Source: Streptomyces sp. LX-29
Lineage (GTDB): Bacteria > Actinomycetota > Actinomycetes > Streptomycetales > Streptomycetaceae
Reading direction: 5' to 3'
NCBI RefSeq assembly: GCF_029541745.1
Contig: NZ_CP089746.1
Coordinates: 6,519,559 to 6,583,558, forward strand
Length of the DNA stretch: 64,000 nt
Shown in pieces: positions 31,278 to 38,567 of this stretch (the first letter of the stretch is position 1; the number at the start of each line of letters is the position of its first letter). Made by a program: the position numbers and the translations under genes. The notes beneath the pieces are model-generated. The model was not told the DNA's origin. It worked only from the letters and a program-made list of their open reading frames with translations, and ran no database searches.

Positions 31278-31321
31278 GGCCACGCCCCCGGACGTTGGCC
31301 CGTCGCGGGGGTCTTCACGTG
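31278..31321 (-). promoter_or_regulatory. Structured leader element, copy 2
   Basis: GGCCACGCCCCCGGAC (31278-31293) and TCGCGGGGGTCT followed by ACGTG (to 31321) match copy 1 (7985-8037) base for base in the arms, with a shorter loop. It sits 24-67 bp before the first gene of the leftward operon, the same distance as copy 1. The CCCCCG/CGGGGG stem is kept; the outer stem is shorter (CACG/CGTG). Confidence 0.6.
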
Positions 31322-31540
31322 CATGGCCTGAGCTGGGGGCGCCCCACCTTTGGCCTGAACCTGCCGCTGCCCCCCCCCGTGTGGAGCACCACCGGATGGG
31401 CATCACGACACTGGGAATCGAACATGGCGTCAGCTTCGGTGACCGGCTGGGCGGTTCCGATGACCAGTATCTGCCCGTAGCTCTACGCTCAACCCCGCCA
31501 GGGACTTGATGGATCACAGAGTCAAATGGGGGATACAACC

Positions 31541-32389
31541 ATGCCAGCCCCGAAACCGATTGCCCCACACCAGTCCCGCGCGGCCGAGCTCGGAGCGGCA
31601 ATCCGCAAGTACCGGGCCGCGAAGAGGTGGACTCAGGCCGAGCTCGGCAAAGCGGTGGCGTTATCGAACACGGCCATCTCAAAGTTCGAAAGCGCCGTCA
31701 ACATCCCCTGCCGTGACACCGCTCGACGCATGGACGATGCCCTTGGCGCGAACGGACATGTTCGCAGACTCCGCGACCACCTCGATGACAACCCTGACGC
31801 AAAGTGGGTCCAGAAGTTCCTTCACGAGCACCTGAACGCTGCGGAGACCCGGCAGATCAGCGGGTTCACGCCCCTTCTGCTTGAGACAGAGGAACACACT
31901 CGGCTCGCACTGCAAGCAGGACTGCCGCTGTACGGCGGAAACCTAGATGACAAGGTCATCTATCGAGCGAAGCTGCGCCAGGCGCTACTTCGCCCCGATC
32001 CTCCGATGTTCCGCGTGGTACTGGAAGAGGCTGCGTTACACATTGTCACTGGCGGCAAAAGGGTCATGCGGAGCCAGTTGCTCCACCTGATCGAGCGTTC
32101 ACATGAACCGAAAGTCGACCTTAGGGTGTTGCCGTTCGAAGGCCACGGCGTCTTCAACGAGGTCGGCGACGTGACCATCTGGGATCGGCCGAGCAGACCT
32201 CCCGTGGCATTCCGGCCTTCCGGGCGTTCTGGAAAATTCATCACGAAGCGGGAAGCTGTTGCAGATCTCGTGGGCCTCTATGATCACCTCTACCGCATAG
32301 CGCTAGACCAAGAGGCATCAAGAAACCTTATTCAGAAGGCTGCTGAGGAGTTGTACCCGTGCGCACGACCCGAATCGACCTGTCCATAG
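31541..32389 (+). CDS. XRE-family helix-turn-helix regulator with DUF5753-type domain
   Basis: A 282-residue regulator. The HTH lies at about 15-65 (LGAAIRKYRAAKRWTQAELGKAVALSNTAISKFE). The C-terminal domain has the family features ISGFTPLLLETEEHTRLALQAG and DLRVLPFEGHGVF. It is the partner of the DUF397 gene it overlaps by 31 bp. The ATG with GGGGGA seven bases upstream is preferred over one five codons earlier. It is only distantly similar to the regulator at 8324-9196, so the two loci are not a recent duplication. It probably controls the divergent small-gene operon. Confidence 0.92.
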   Translation: MPAPKPIAPHQSRAAELGAAIRKYRAAKRWTQAELGKAVALSNTAISKFESAVNIPCRDTARRMDDALGANGHVRRLRDHLDDNPDAKWVQKFLHEHLNAAETRQISGFTPLLLETEEHTRLALQAGLPLYGGNLDDKVIYRAKLRQALLRPDPPMFRVVLEEAALHIVTGGKRVMRSQLLHLIERSHEPKVDLRVLPFEGHGVFNEVGDVTIWDRPSRPPVAFRPSGRSGKFITKREAVADLVGLYDHLYRIALDQEASRNLIQKAAEELYPCARPESTCP

Positions 32390-32574
32390 CTGACTGGCGC
32401 AAGAGCACCTACAGCACGGGAGGGAACGGCTGCATTGAGATCACTGAGCAGTTTCCCGGAGTCGTTCCTGTCCGTGACAGCAAGAACCCCGAGGGCCCTG
32501 CCCTGTTCTTCCCTGAAACTGCGTGGGGCTCGTTCATCAAGGGTGTGAAGGCGGGAGAGTTCCCGATCACCTGA
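32359..32574 (+). CDS. DUF397 domain protein
   Basis: A 71-residue DUF397 protein: DWRKSTYSTGGNGCIEITE, VVPVRDSKNPEGPALFFPETAW and SFIKGVKAGEF. It starts at a GTG inside the end of the regulator gene, giving a 31-bp overlap. As in other such pairs it probably tunes the XRE regulator. An intrinsic terminator with a T run follows 14 bp after the stop. Confidence 0.93.
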   Translation: MRTTRIDLSIADWRKSTYSTGGNGCIEITEQFPGVVPVRDSKNPEGPALFFPETAWGSFIKGVKAGEFPIT

Positions 32575-32587
32575 CCCTCAAGCAATA

Positions 32588-32620
32588 AATGCCCCGACCA
32601 AATCTGGCCGGGGCATTTTT
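32588..32620 (+). terminator. Intrinsic terminator after the DUF397 gene
   Basis: AATGCCCCG pairs with CGGGGCATT, with a small inner CCA/TGG pairing, followed by a T run (TTTTT). A classical rho-independent terminator, rare in this G+C-rich genome. Confidence 0.9.
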
Positions 32621-32639
32621 GTGTTGGTTCGTTAGAGGG

Positions 32640-33158
32640 ATACGAGTCCAGGAACGCGAGTTTCCTACCGTGACTGCCTTCGGGACGCCCCGCTGTGGAC
32701 CGTCTATGCCACGACCGGGGTACGGCGCAGTGAAGCGCTGGGCATGAAGTGGTCCCTCATTCGATGGGACGAGAGAGCCATTGAGCTGGGCTGGGTCGTG
32801 GTGGAGGAGGGCAACGCCCATCGCCTCCGGAAGCTCACCAAGGATGGAGATGCCAACGCTCGCATCTATGTCGATCGGTCCGTGATGAACGTCCGGCGGG
32901 CCACAGGACCCGGAGAAGGTGTCGGCGCGGTGGCGCACCCGGCTTCACCTGCCTGAGGACTTCCGTATCCATGACTGGCGACACAGCAAGGTCACGAACG
33001 ACCTGGAGGCCGGGGAGAACCCCGTAGAGGTCTCTGCGAACGTCCGGCATCACTCGCCGGGCTACACCATGGCCCGGTACGGCCACTCACGTAAGGACGG
33101 GGCGCGGAAGCTCGCCGCCTCCGGTGCGGGCCGACTCGGCCTGTCCGCCCTGGTCTAA
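32640..33158 (+). pseudogene. Tyrosine recombinase (integrase) remnant, frameshifted
   Basis: The catalytic half of a phage-type integrase split over two frames. Frame one gives WTVYATTGVRRSEALGMKW with the first catalytic Arg and runs to a stop at 32956. Frame two picks up at about 32919 as FRIHDWRHSKVTNDLEAG (HxxR box) and HHSPGYTMARYGHS (His and Tyr nucleophile region). The N-terminal DNA-binding part is missing. Its place beside tRNA-Leu shows it once inserted this element. It is unlikely to be active. Confidence 0.75.
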
Positions 33159-33245
33159 GGGCAAGATCGCTGGGCCGTTGGTCACGTGGTTGGTCACGCC
33201 ACTGCCCAGAAAAGCAGAAAACCCCACGTGAAGTGGGGTCTCAGC

Positions 33246-33333
33246 TGGTGTCCGAGGGGGGACTTGAACCCCCACGCCCGATAAAGGGCACTAGCACCTC
33301 AAGCTAGCGCGTCTGCCATTCCGCCACCCGGAC
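33246..33333 (-). tRNA. tRNA-Leu (anticodon GAG)
   Basis: An 88-base class II tRNA with encoded CCA. Acceptor GTCCGGG pairs with CTCGGAC. The anticodon stem CTAGC/GCTAG encloses loop TTGAGGT with anticodon GAG. A long variable arm (GCCCTTTATCGGGC) and T-arm GGGGGTTCAAGTCCCCC complete it. A hairpin terminator with T-rich tail follows its 3' end (about 33205-33239). The integrated element is attached to its 3' end, which the element restores. Confidence 0.95.
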
Positions 33334-33566
33334 CGGTGTCTGTCGTGCGGCCCCTGGCCGCTCCGACGTGGAAAACAATAGCAAACATCCGGGCGTGCTC
33401 GATCACGCCGGGGAGGGGGCCGGGACGGGGTGGATGTGGCGGGCGGATGACGGCGGTATTGCCGCCTTGGGCTGGGCGGGCGGGGGAGGGAGGATGGGGG
33501 CGGATCCCGCCGCCAGCGGCGCTGACAAGGGGGTCGCGCGGTGGCAGCGAACGACGAGGAGGCAGT

Positions 33567-34904
33567 GTGAGCGAGTCGATGTCGACCGCGACTGGGAGCG
33601 GTGCCGTCAGCGGTGAGGACGAGGTCGTCGATCTCTGCCGTGAGCTGATCCGGATCGACACCAGCAACTACGGGGACCACTCCGGGCCCGGGGAGCGCGC
33701 CGCCGCCGAGTACGTGGCCGAGAAGCTGGCCGAGGTGGGGCTGGAGCCGCGGATCTTCGAGTCGCACAAGGGGCGGGCGTCGACGGTGGCGCGGATCGCG
33801 GGCGAGGACCCGTCGCGGCCCGCGCTGCTGATCCACGGGCATCTGGACGTGGTGCCGGCGAACGCCCACGACTGGACGCACCACCCGTTCGCCGGGGAGA
33901 TCGCCGACGACTGCGTCTGGGGGCGTGGCGCGGTCGACATGAAGGACATGGACGCGATGACGCTGGCGGTCGTGCGGGACCGCCTGCGCAGCGGGCGCAG
34001 GCCGCCGCGGGACATCGTGCTGGCCTTCCTGGCGGACGAGGAGGCGGGCGGGGTCTACGGGGCGCGGCACCTCGTCGACCGGCACCCCGATCTCTTCGAG
34101 GGGGTGACCGAGGCCATCGGCGAGGTCGGCGGTTTCTCGTTCACGGTGAACGAGAAGCTGCGGCTGTATCTGGTGGAAACCGCCCAGAAGGGAATGCACT
34201 GGATGCGGCTGACGGTGGACGGCACCGCCGGCCACGGCTCGATGACCAACAAGGACAACGCGATCACCGAGCTGAGCGAGGCGGTCGCGCGGGTGGGCCG
34301 GCACAGGTTCCCGGTGCGGGTGACCAAGACCGTGCGGTCCTTCCTCGATGAGCTCTCCGACGCCCTCGGGACCCCGCTGGACCCGGAGAACATGGACGAG
34401 ACGCTCGCCAAGCTCGGCGGCATCGCGAAGATCATCGGGGCCACGCTGCAGAACACCGCCCAGCCGACCATGCTCGGCGCCGGGTACAAGGTCAACGTCA
34501 TCCCCGGGCAGGCCACGGCGCACGTGGACGGCAGGTTCCTGCCCGGCTACGAGGAGGAGTTCCTGGCCGACCTGGACCGGCTGCTCGGGCCGCGGGTGCG
34601 GCGCGAGGACGTGCACGCGGACAAGGCGCTGGAGACCAGCTTCGACGGGGCGCTGGTGGAGGCCATGCAGACGGCCCTGAAGGCCGAGGACCCGATCGCT
34701 CGGGCCGTCCCCTACTGCCTCTCCGGTGGCACCGACGCCAAGTCCTTCGACGACCTCGGCATCCGTTGCTTCGGCTTCGCCCCGCTCAAGCTGCCGCCGG
34801 AGCTGGACTTCGCCGGCATGTTCCACGGCGTGGACGAGCGGGTGCCGGTGGAGGGACTCAAGTTCGGAGTACGGGTGCTCGACCGCTTCCTCGATCACTG
34901 CTGA
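33567..34904 (+). CDS. M20-family metallopeptidase/hydrolase
   Basis: A 445-residue M20/M25/M40 zinc hydrolase. Metal-site motifs: LLIHGHLDVVP (His, Asp), WGRGAVDMKDMDA (bridging Asp), LADEEAGG (catalytic and metal Glu) and the C-terminal GMFHGVDERV (His). A lid/dimerisation domain occupies about residues 200-320. It removes N-terminal or acyl groups from peptides or amino acids in the cytoplasm; exact substrate unknown. The GTG start has GAGGAGG upstream. It stands just upstream of the chaplin genes. Confidence 0.93.
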   Translation: MSESMSTATGSGAVSGEDEVVDLCRELIRIDTSNYGDHSGPGERAAAEYVAEKLAEVGLEPRIFESHKGRASTVARIAGEDPSRPALLIHGHLDVVPANAHDWTHHPFAGEIADDCVWGRGAVDMKDMDAMTLAVVRDRLRSGRRPPRDIVLAFLADEEAGGVYGARHLVDRHPDLFEGVTEAIGEVGGFSFTVNEKLRLYLVETAQKGMHWMRLTVDGTAGHGSMTNKDNAITELSEAVARVGRHRFPVRVTKTVRSFLDELSDALGTPLDPENMDETLAKLGGIAKIIGATLQNTAQPTMLGAGYKVNVIPGQATAHVDGRFLPGYEEEFLADLDRLLGPRVRREDVHADKALETSFDGALVEAMQTALKAEDPIARAVPYCLSGGTDAKSFDDLGIRCFGFAPLKLPPELDFAGMFHGVDERVPVEGLKFGVRVLDRFLDHC

Positions 34905-35011
34905 GGCCGGAAAGCGGCGCTGAGCCCTGAGAACGAGATCTTCGGCGAATTCACTCTCCGGTTGCCGCATTGCGGCCGGTTCATCGGAAAGAGTGAAGCC
35001 CGCGGAGGATT

Positions 35012-35039
35012 CGTAGCTTGATTACATCGTCCTCGTTAT
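35012..35039 (+). promoter_or_regulatory. BldN-type promoter of the short chaplin gene
   Basis: CGTAGC, 16 bp, CGTTAT matches the recalled consensus of the developmental sigma factor BldN (CGTAAC-16-CGTTGA) at 5/6 and 4/6 positions. It lies 48 bp before the chaplin start. BldN is known to drive chaplin and rodlin genes, so the match is biologically sensible. Confidence 0.65.
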
Positions 35040-35086
35040 CGGCAGTGCGGCCCGAGGCTGGGCCGCATTGTCAATGAGGAGGAACG

Positions 35087-35320
35087 ATGATCAAGAAGGT
35101 TGTCGCCGTCGCGGCCGCCACCGGTGGTCTGGTGATGGCAGGTGCGGGTCTGGCTGCCGCCGACGCGGGCGCCCAGGGCGCCGCGCTGCAGTCCCCCGGT
35201 GTCGTTTCCGGCAACGTGATCCAGGCTCCGGTGAACACGCCGGCGAATGTCTGTGGCAACACGATCAACGTGGTCGGGCTGCTGAACCCCGCCATGGGAA
35301 ACACCTGCATCAACAAGTGA
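35087..35320 (+). CDS. chpH: Short chaplin (ChpH-like)
   Basis: A 77-residue secreted hydrophobic protein. The signal peptide (about 1-25, MIKKVVAVAAATGGLVMAGA) ends at AAADAG. The mature chaplin domain (SPGVVSGNVIQAPVNTPANVCGNTINVVGLLNPAMGNTCINK) has the two conserved cysteines that form an intramolecular disulfide. Chaplins self-assemble into amyloid-like fibres at the surface of aerial hyphae and lower water surface tension. Nearly identical in layout to ChpH of S. coelicolor, and beside a long chaplin as there. The ribosome site GAGGAGG is strong. Confidence 0.95.
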   Translation: MIKKVVAVAAATGGLVMAGAGLAAADAGAQGAALQSPGVVSGNVIQAPVNTPANVCGNTINVVGLLNPAMGNTCINK

Positions 35321-35339
35321 CGTTGCGTCACCCTTCTTA

Positions 35340-35357
35340 GCCGCCACTCAGGGCGGC
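35340..35357 (+). terminator. Stem-loop after the short chaplin
   Basis: GCCGCC-ACTCAG-GGCGGC, 20 bp after the stop. A second perfect hairpin follows at 35415-35438. Confidence 0.65.
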
Positions 35358-35414
35358 GTCATCTCGCGCGGTCCCGGAGTGCGCGTCAGCGCCCCGGGGC
35401 CGCGCGGCATAGCG

Positions 35415-35438
35415 CACACGGGCGATCCTGCCCGTGTG
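35415..35438 (+). terminator. Stem-loop with T run ahead of the long chaplin
   Basis: CACACGGGC-GATCCT-GCCCGTGTG followed by GGTTTT, ending about 30 bp before the long chaplin ATG. It is either the final terminator of the short-chaplin transcript or an attenuator in the long-chaplin leader. Confidence 0.65.
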
Positions 35439-35470
35439 GGTTTTCGGCACGACGCAATGCAAGGAATCGC

Positions 35471-36460
35471 ATGCGACAGGTTGCGAAGAAAAGTCTGATG
35501 ACGGTTGCCGCGGCGGGCAGCGTGCTCGCCGCCAGCGCCGGTTACGCATACGCCACGGGCCCGGGCGGCGCCCATGGCCATGGCGCCGCGGCGAATTCGC
35601 CGGGTGTGGCCTCCGGCAATTCCATTCAGGTGCCGGTGAACGCGCCGGTGAACGCCTGTGGCAACACCGTCAATGTGGTCGGTGCGCTCAACCCCGCGTC
35701 CGGCAACACCTGTGTCAACCACAGCGGCGGCGGAAGTCACCACGGCGGCTCGCACCAGGGTGGCGGCAGCTCGGCGAAGGGCGGCGCGCACCGCTCTCCC
35801 GGAGTCGGCTCCGGCAACCAGGTGCAGGTGCCGGTGAACGCCCCGGTGAACGTCTGTGGCAACACCGTCAACGCCCCAGGGATCGGGAACCCGGCGGCCG
35901 GCAACGGCTGCGTCAACAGCGGCGGGCACGGCCATGGGCCGCAGCAGCCGGGCGGACACACCCCGGGCAAGCCGGGGCCGCATTCCCCCGGCAAGCCGGG
36001 CCACCCGCGGCCGGAGGAGCCCGGCAAGCCGGGTGAGCCGGGTGAGCCGGGCAAGCCGGGTGAGCCGGGCAAGCCCGGCGGTGACCAGCCGGGCGGCGAG
36101 AAGCCCGGTCCCCAGGAGCCGGGCCAGGAGAAGCCGGGGCCGGAGAAGCCGGGTGAGGACAAGCCGGGCGAGGACAAGCCGGGTGAGGACAACCCGGGTC
36201 CCGAGGAGAAGCCCGAGGGCCAGAAGCCCGAGGGTCACAAGCCCCCGACGACCGAGGTGAAGGGCGGCGGCCACATCGGCACGCCGGTGGACGACTCGTC
36301 CGTCTTCGGCGCGGCCGCCGGCCCCGCCGCGCACATCGCGGGCAAGGACCAGCTGGCGTCCACCGGTGCCGGCCCGCTGGAGATGGTGATCCCGGCAAGC
36401 GCGGGGATGCTGCTCGCGGGCGCCGTGCTCTACCGCCGGTCTCGCGCCGGGCAGCACTGA
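35471..36460 (+). CDS. chpC: Long chaplin, sortase-anchored (ChpC-like)
   Basis: A 329-residue cell-wall protein. It has a signal peptide (about 1-29), then two chaplin domains (about 41-82 and 107-148), each with SPGV.SGN...VPVNAPVN.CGNTVN and two cysteines. A low-complexity wall-spanning region of PGEPGKPGE/KPGEDKPGE repeats follows (about 150-260). The C-terminal sorting signal LASTG near residue 295 is followed by a hydrophobic helix and RRSRAGQH, so a class E sortase should link it to peptidoglycan. Long chaplins anchor the short-chaplin fibres. The letter C rests on recalled synteny with chpH; it could equally be called chpA/B-type. Confidence 0.93.
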   Translation: MRQVAKKSLMTVAAAGSVLAASAGYAYATGPGGAHGHGAAANSPGVASGNSIQVPVNAPVNACGNTVNVVGALNPASGNTCVNHSGGGSHHGGSHQGGGSSAKGGAHRSPGVGSGNQVQVPVNAPVNVCGNTVNAPGIGNPAAGNGCVNSGGHGHGPQQPGGHTPGKPGPHSPGKPGHPRPEEPGKPGEPGEPGKPGEPGKPGGDQPGGEKPGPQEPGQEKPGPEKPGEDKPGEDKPGEDNPGPEEKPEGQKPEGHKPPTTEVKGGGHIGTPVDDSSVFGAAAGPAAHIAGKDQLASTGAGPLEMVIPASAGMLLAGAVLYRRSRAGQH

Positions 36461-36592
36461 GGGAACGGCCGGCCCGGTCACAATCGAACCGGCCGGCCCG
36501 ATCCACCGGCCGTCGCCATGAGCGATCGGCCTGATGAGGCGTACGTGGCCTGATTCGTACCGAGCGGGCTCCATACGGGGCCCGCTCTGTAC

Positions 36593-36662
36593 GTGCGCTC
36601 TGTGCGCTCTGTGAGCTCTGCGCGGCGCTCTCTGCGCTCTGCGCGCTCTCTGAAGCTCTGCG
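36593..36662. repeat. CTCTGTGCG micro-repeat downstream of the long chaplin
   Basis: About seven imperfect copies of a TGCGCTCTG-like 9-10 bp unit in a 394-bp gene-free stretch (36461-36854). GC-rich inverted repeats directly after the chaplin stop (about 36466-36500) probably form its terminator. Confidence 0.6.
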
Positions 36663-36854
36663 CGCCAGGTGTGGAAACGCGCGCTCCCGTGGTTCGCGGT
36701 GGCGCGGAAGGACACCTCGGCGCGTCGAACGGTGGCGGCGCCCGTCGTACGTCCGGCGGTGCCCGGTCCGTCCGGCACCCGCCGGTCCCGCCGTACGTCG
36801 GGTGCCCTCGGCTCTCTGGGCTCCGGCCCGTGACCGCTTATCGGGAGCCGTCGC

Positions 36855-37043
36855 TCACCAGGTGGCGCGGATCTGGCGGATGATGCGGCGGCGCAGCCGC
36901 ACTCTGCGGCTCCCGTCGGGATTCAGTCGTAGTCGGTCCAACTCCCAGTGTCCGTACTCGGCATGGTCGGTCAGCAGACGGGTCGTGGCCTTGCGGGAGA
37001 CTCCCCGCGGCACATACACATCACAGAATTCGTATTCCGGCAT
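36855..37043 (-). CDS. DUF5703 family protein
   Basis: A 62-residue basic protein (MPEYEFCDVYVPRGVSRKA...LRLNPDGSRRVRLRRRIIRQIRATW), matching the small actinobacterial DUF5703 family almost throughout its length. The arginine-rich end suggests nucleic-acid or membrane contact. No function is known to me. It is divergent from the acidic protein at 37092, with only 48 bp between the starts. Confidence 0.9.
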   Translation of the reverse strand: MPEYEFCDVYVPRGVSRKATTRLLTDHAEYGHWELDRLRLNPDGSRRVRLRRRIIRQIRATW

Positions 37044-37091
37044 CGCAATCTATTGTGCGGGAACTGCCCTGATACGGATAGCGTCTGCACT

Positions 37092-37847
37092 ATGTCTGAT
37101 GCTGCGCAGCCATCCGCTGCCGAGGTACGCGCCGCCGCTGAGGCCGTGAAAGCCGCTCTGGACCGCCACCTCGACGCCGTCGAACGCCGGTCGGGCGAGG
37201 ACGACGCGGCCGTCTACGCGGCGTTCAACGACCTGGCGGCGGCAGCCGAGGCGTACGACGAACTGCTCTACGACACCTACGACGAGGTCACCCCGTTCGA
37301 GATCCCGGCCGAAGAGGGCATGCCCGCCTACGCCGGACCGGAGGAGCCGACCGCCCTGAGCCTGTTGATCCGCCGGGACTACGCGGTCGTCGAGCCGCAG
37401 CGCCTGCTCTCCCAGGCGCGCCGGGTCACCGACCTGGACCCGGACTCCGCGCCTGGGAACGGAACGAACCGCACCGCCGCGGGCGGTGCCGGCGACAGCG
37501 TCCATGCCGCTCTCGGAGTGCTCTTCGGCGAGTACGAACCGGATGAGATCGCCACCCGACACAAGGAGTTCGGCCTGGCGGAGGGCGACTCCACCCTGTG
37601 GGTGACCGCCGCCGACGAGCTCGCGGAGCCGGGGGAGTGGCTGGAGGCCCCCTTCGACCAGGCCGACCCGCAGCGGCTCGTCTGCCGCTTCGACGTCAGC
37701 GAGGTCTTCGACCAGGACCTCGACGATGACGACATCCGAGTCGGCGGGGTCGATGCCGATGTCGAAGACGACGAGGGCGAGGGCGAGGCCGACGACGTCG
37801 ACGAGGCCGACGGGGACGAGCTGGAAATGCTCCGCCCCGAGAACTGA
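37092..37847 (+). CDS. Acidic conserved hypothetical protein
   Basis: A 251-residue protein. The helical N-terminal part (AAEAVKAALDRHLDAVERRSGEDDAAVYAAFNDLAAAAEAYDELLYDTYDEVTPFEIP) is conserved among streptomycetes at this position as I recall it. The middle reads SVHAALGVLFGEYEPDEIATRHKEFGLAEGDSTLWV. The last 50 residues are almost entirely Asp/Glu (DDDDIRVGGVDADVEDDEGEGE). No catalytic motif is evident. It may be a scaffold or DNA-mimic-like acidic protein, but that is speculation. Confidence 0.8.
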   Translation: MSDAAQPSAAEVRAAAEAVKAALDRHLDAVERRSGEDDAAVYAAFNDLAAAAEAYDELLYDTYDEVTPFEIPAEEGMPAYAGPEEPTALSLLIRRDYAVVEPQRLLSQARRVTDLDPDSAPGNGTNRTAAGGAGDSVHAALGVLFGEYEPDEIATRHKEFGLAEGDSTLWVTAADELAEPGEWLEAPFDQADPQRLVCRFDVSEVFDQDLDDDDIRVGGVDADVEDDEGEGEADDVDEADGDELEMLRPEN

Positions 37848-37959
37848 CCCGGCGGCCCGTGGGCCGGACACGCCGCGGGCCGCATCGGCCGGACACGCCT
37901 CGGACACAGGCCCGAACCGCACCCTCGCCGGCCGCCCCGGCCTGCTCTGGTCCGTGAGA

Positions 37960-38370
37960 GGGCGGGTGGTGTGGCGCCGAGGGTCGGGTGGCGTAGCGGT
38001 GGTCCGCCGGGAGTGGGCTGTCGTGGGGCGGTCTGGTGGGAGCGGGTCGTGCCGGCGTTGGCCGTCGGGGTCCGGCCCCGGGTGGCTGCGGTTGTGTGGC
38101 GCCGCGGGTGGTGCATCCGCTGGCCCGGCCGCCGTTGTGTGGCGTAGCGGTGGCCCGCCGGCGGTGGGCTGTGGTGGGGCGGTCTGGTGGGAGCGGTCGT
38201 GCCGGCGTTCGCTGTCGGGGTCCGGCCCTGGGTGGCTGCGGGTGGTGTGGCGCCGCGGGTGGTGCACCCGCTGGCCCGGCCGCCGTTGTGTGGCGTAGCG
38301 GTGGCCCGTCGGCAGCGGGCCGTGGTGGGGCGGGGAGTCAGGGCAGTACCGGCGTTCGCCGTCGGGCCCG
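37960..38370. repeat. 151-bp tandem repeat
   Basis: The marker GTGGCGTAGCGGTGG occurs at 37988, 38139 and 38290, exactly 151 bp apart. Intervening DNA is highly similar, giving about 2.7 units. Since 151 is not a multiple of 3 the repeat is non-coding. It fills most of the 720-bp gap 37848-38567, where no gene is supported. Confidence 0.9.
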
Positions 38371-38567
38371 GTCCGCGCCCCAGGAGGGGCGCGGCGCGGG
38401 CCGATCGCCGCACGGCGGAGGGTTGGCAGCGGCCCGAGGTGGGCCGAGGCCGGGTGCTGCCCGGGCCGCCGGGGGGCAGGCCGCATGGGTCCGTCGGCCG
38501 TGGCCTGGCTATGTGGGGGGCGAACTGACCGCCGCGGGACGGACGACGCGTCCCGCGGCGGCGCGGG

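Larger units (their letters stand above)
28663..33261. mobile_element. Decayed integrative element at tRNA-Leu(GAG)
   Basis: About 4.6 kb bounded by direct copies of the tRNA-Leu 3' end. Next to the intact tRNA lies a broken tyrosine integrase, the position seen in actinomycete integrative elements (AICEs). Cargo: kinase-like protein, glycine-rich-domain-like protein, two small genes, and an XRE/DUF397 pair. No replication (RepSA/prim-pol) or TraB transfer gene is present, so it is a remnant or a minimal island. Codon use is less G+C-rich than the flanks. Confidence 0.7.

Noticed and set aside
33291..34970. Minus-strand open frame of 559 codons
   Set aside because: Antisense to the M20 hydrolase and running through the tRNA; no domain and no ribosome site.
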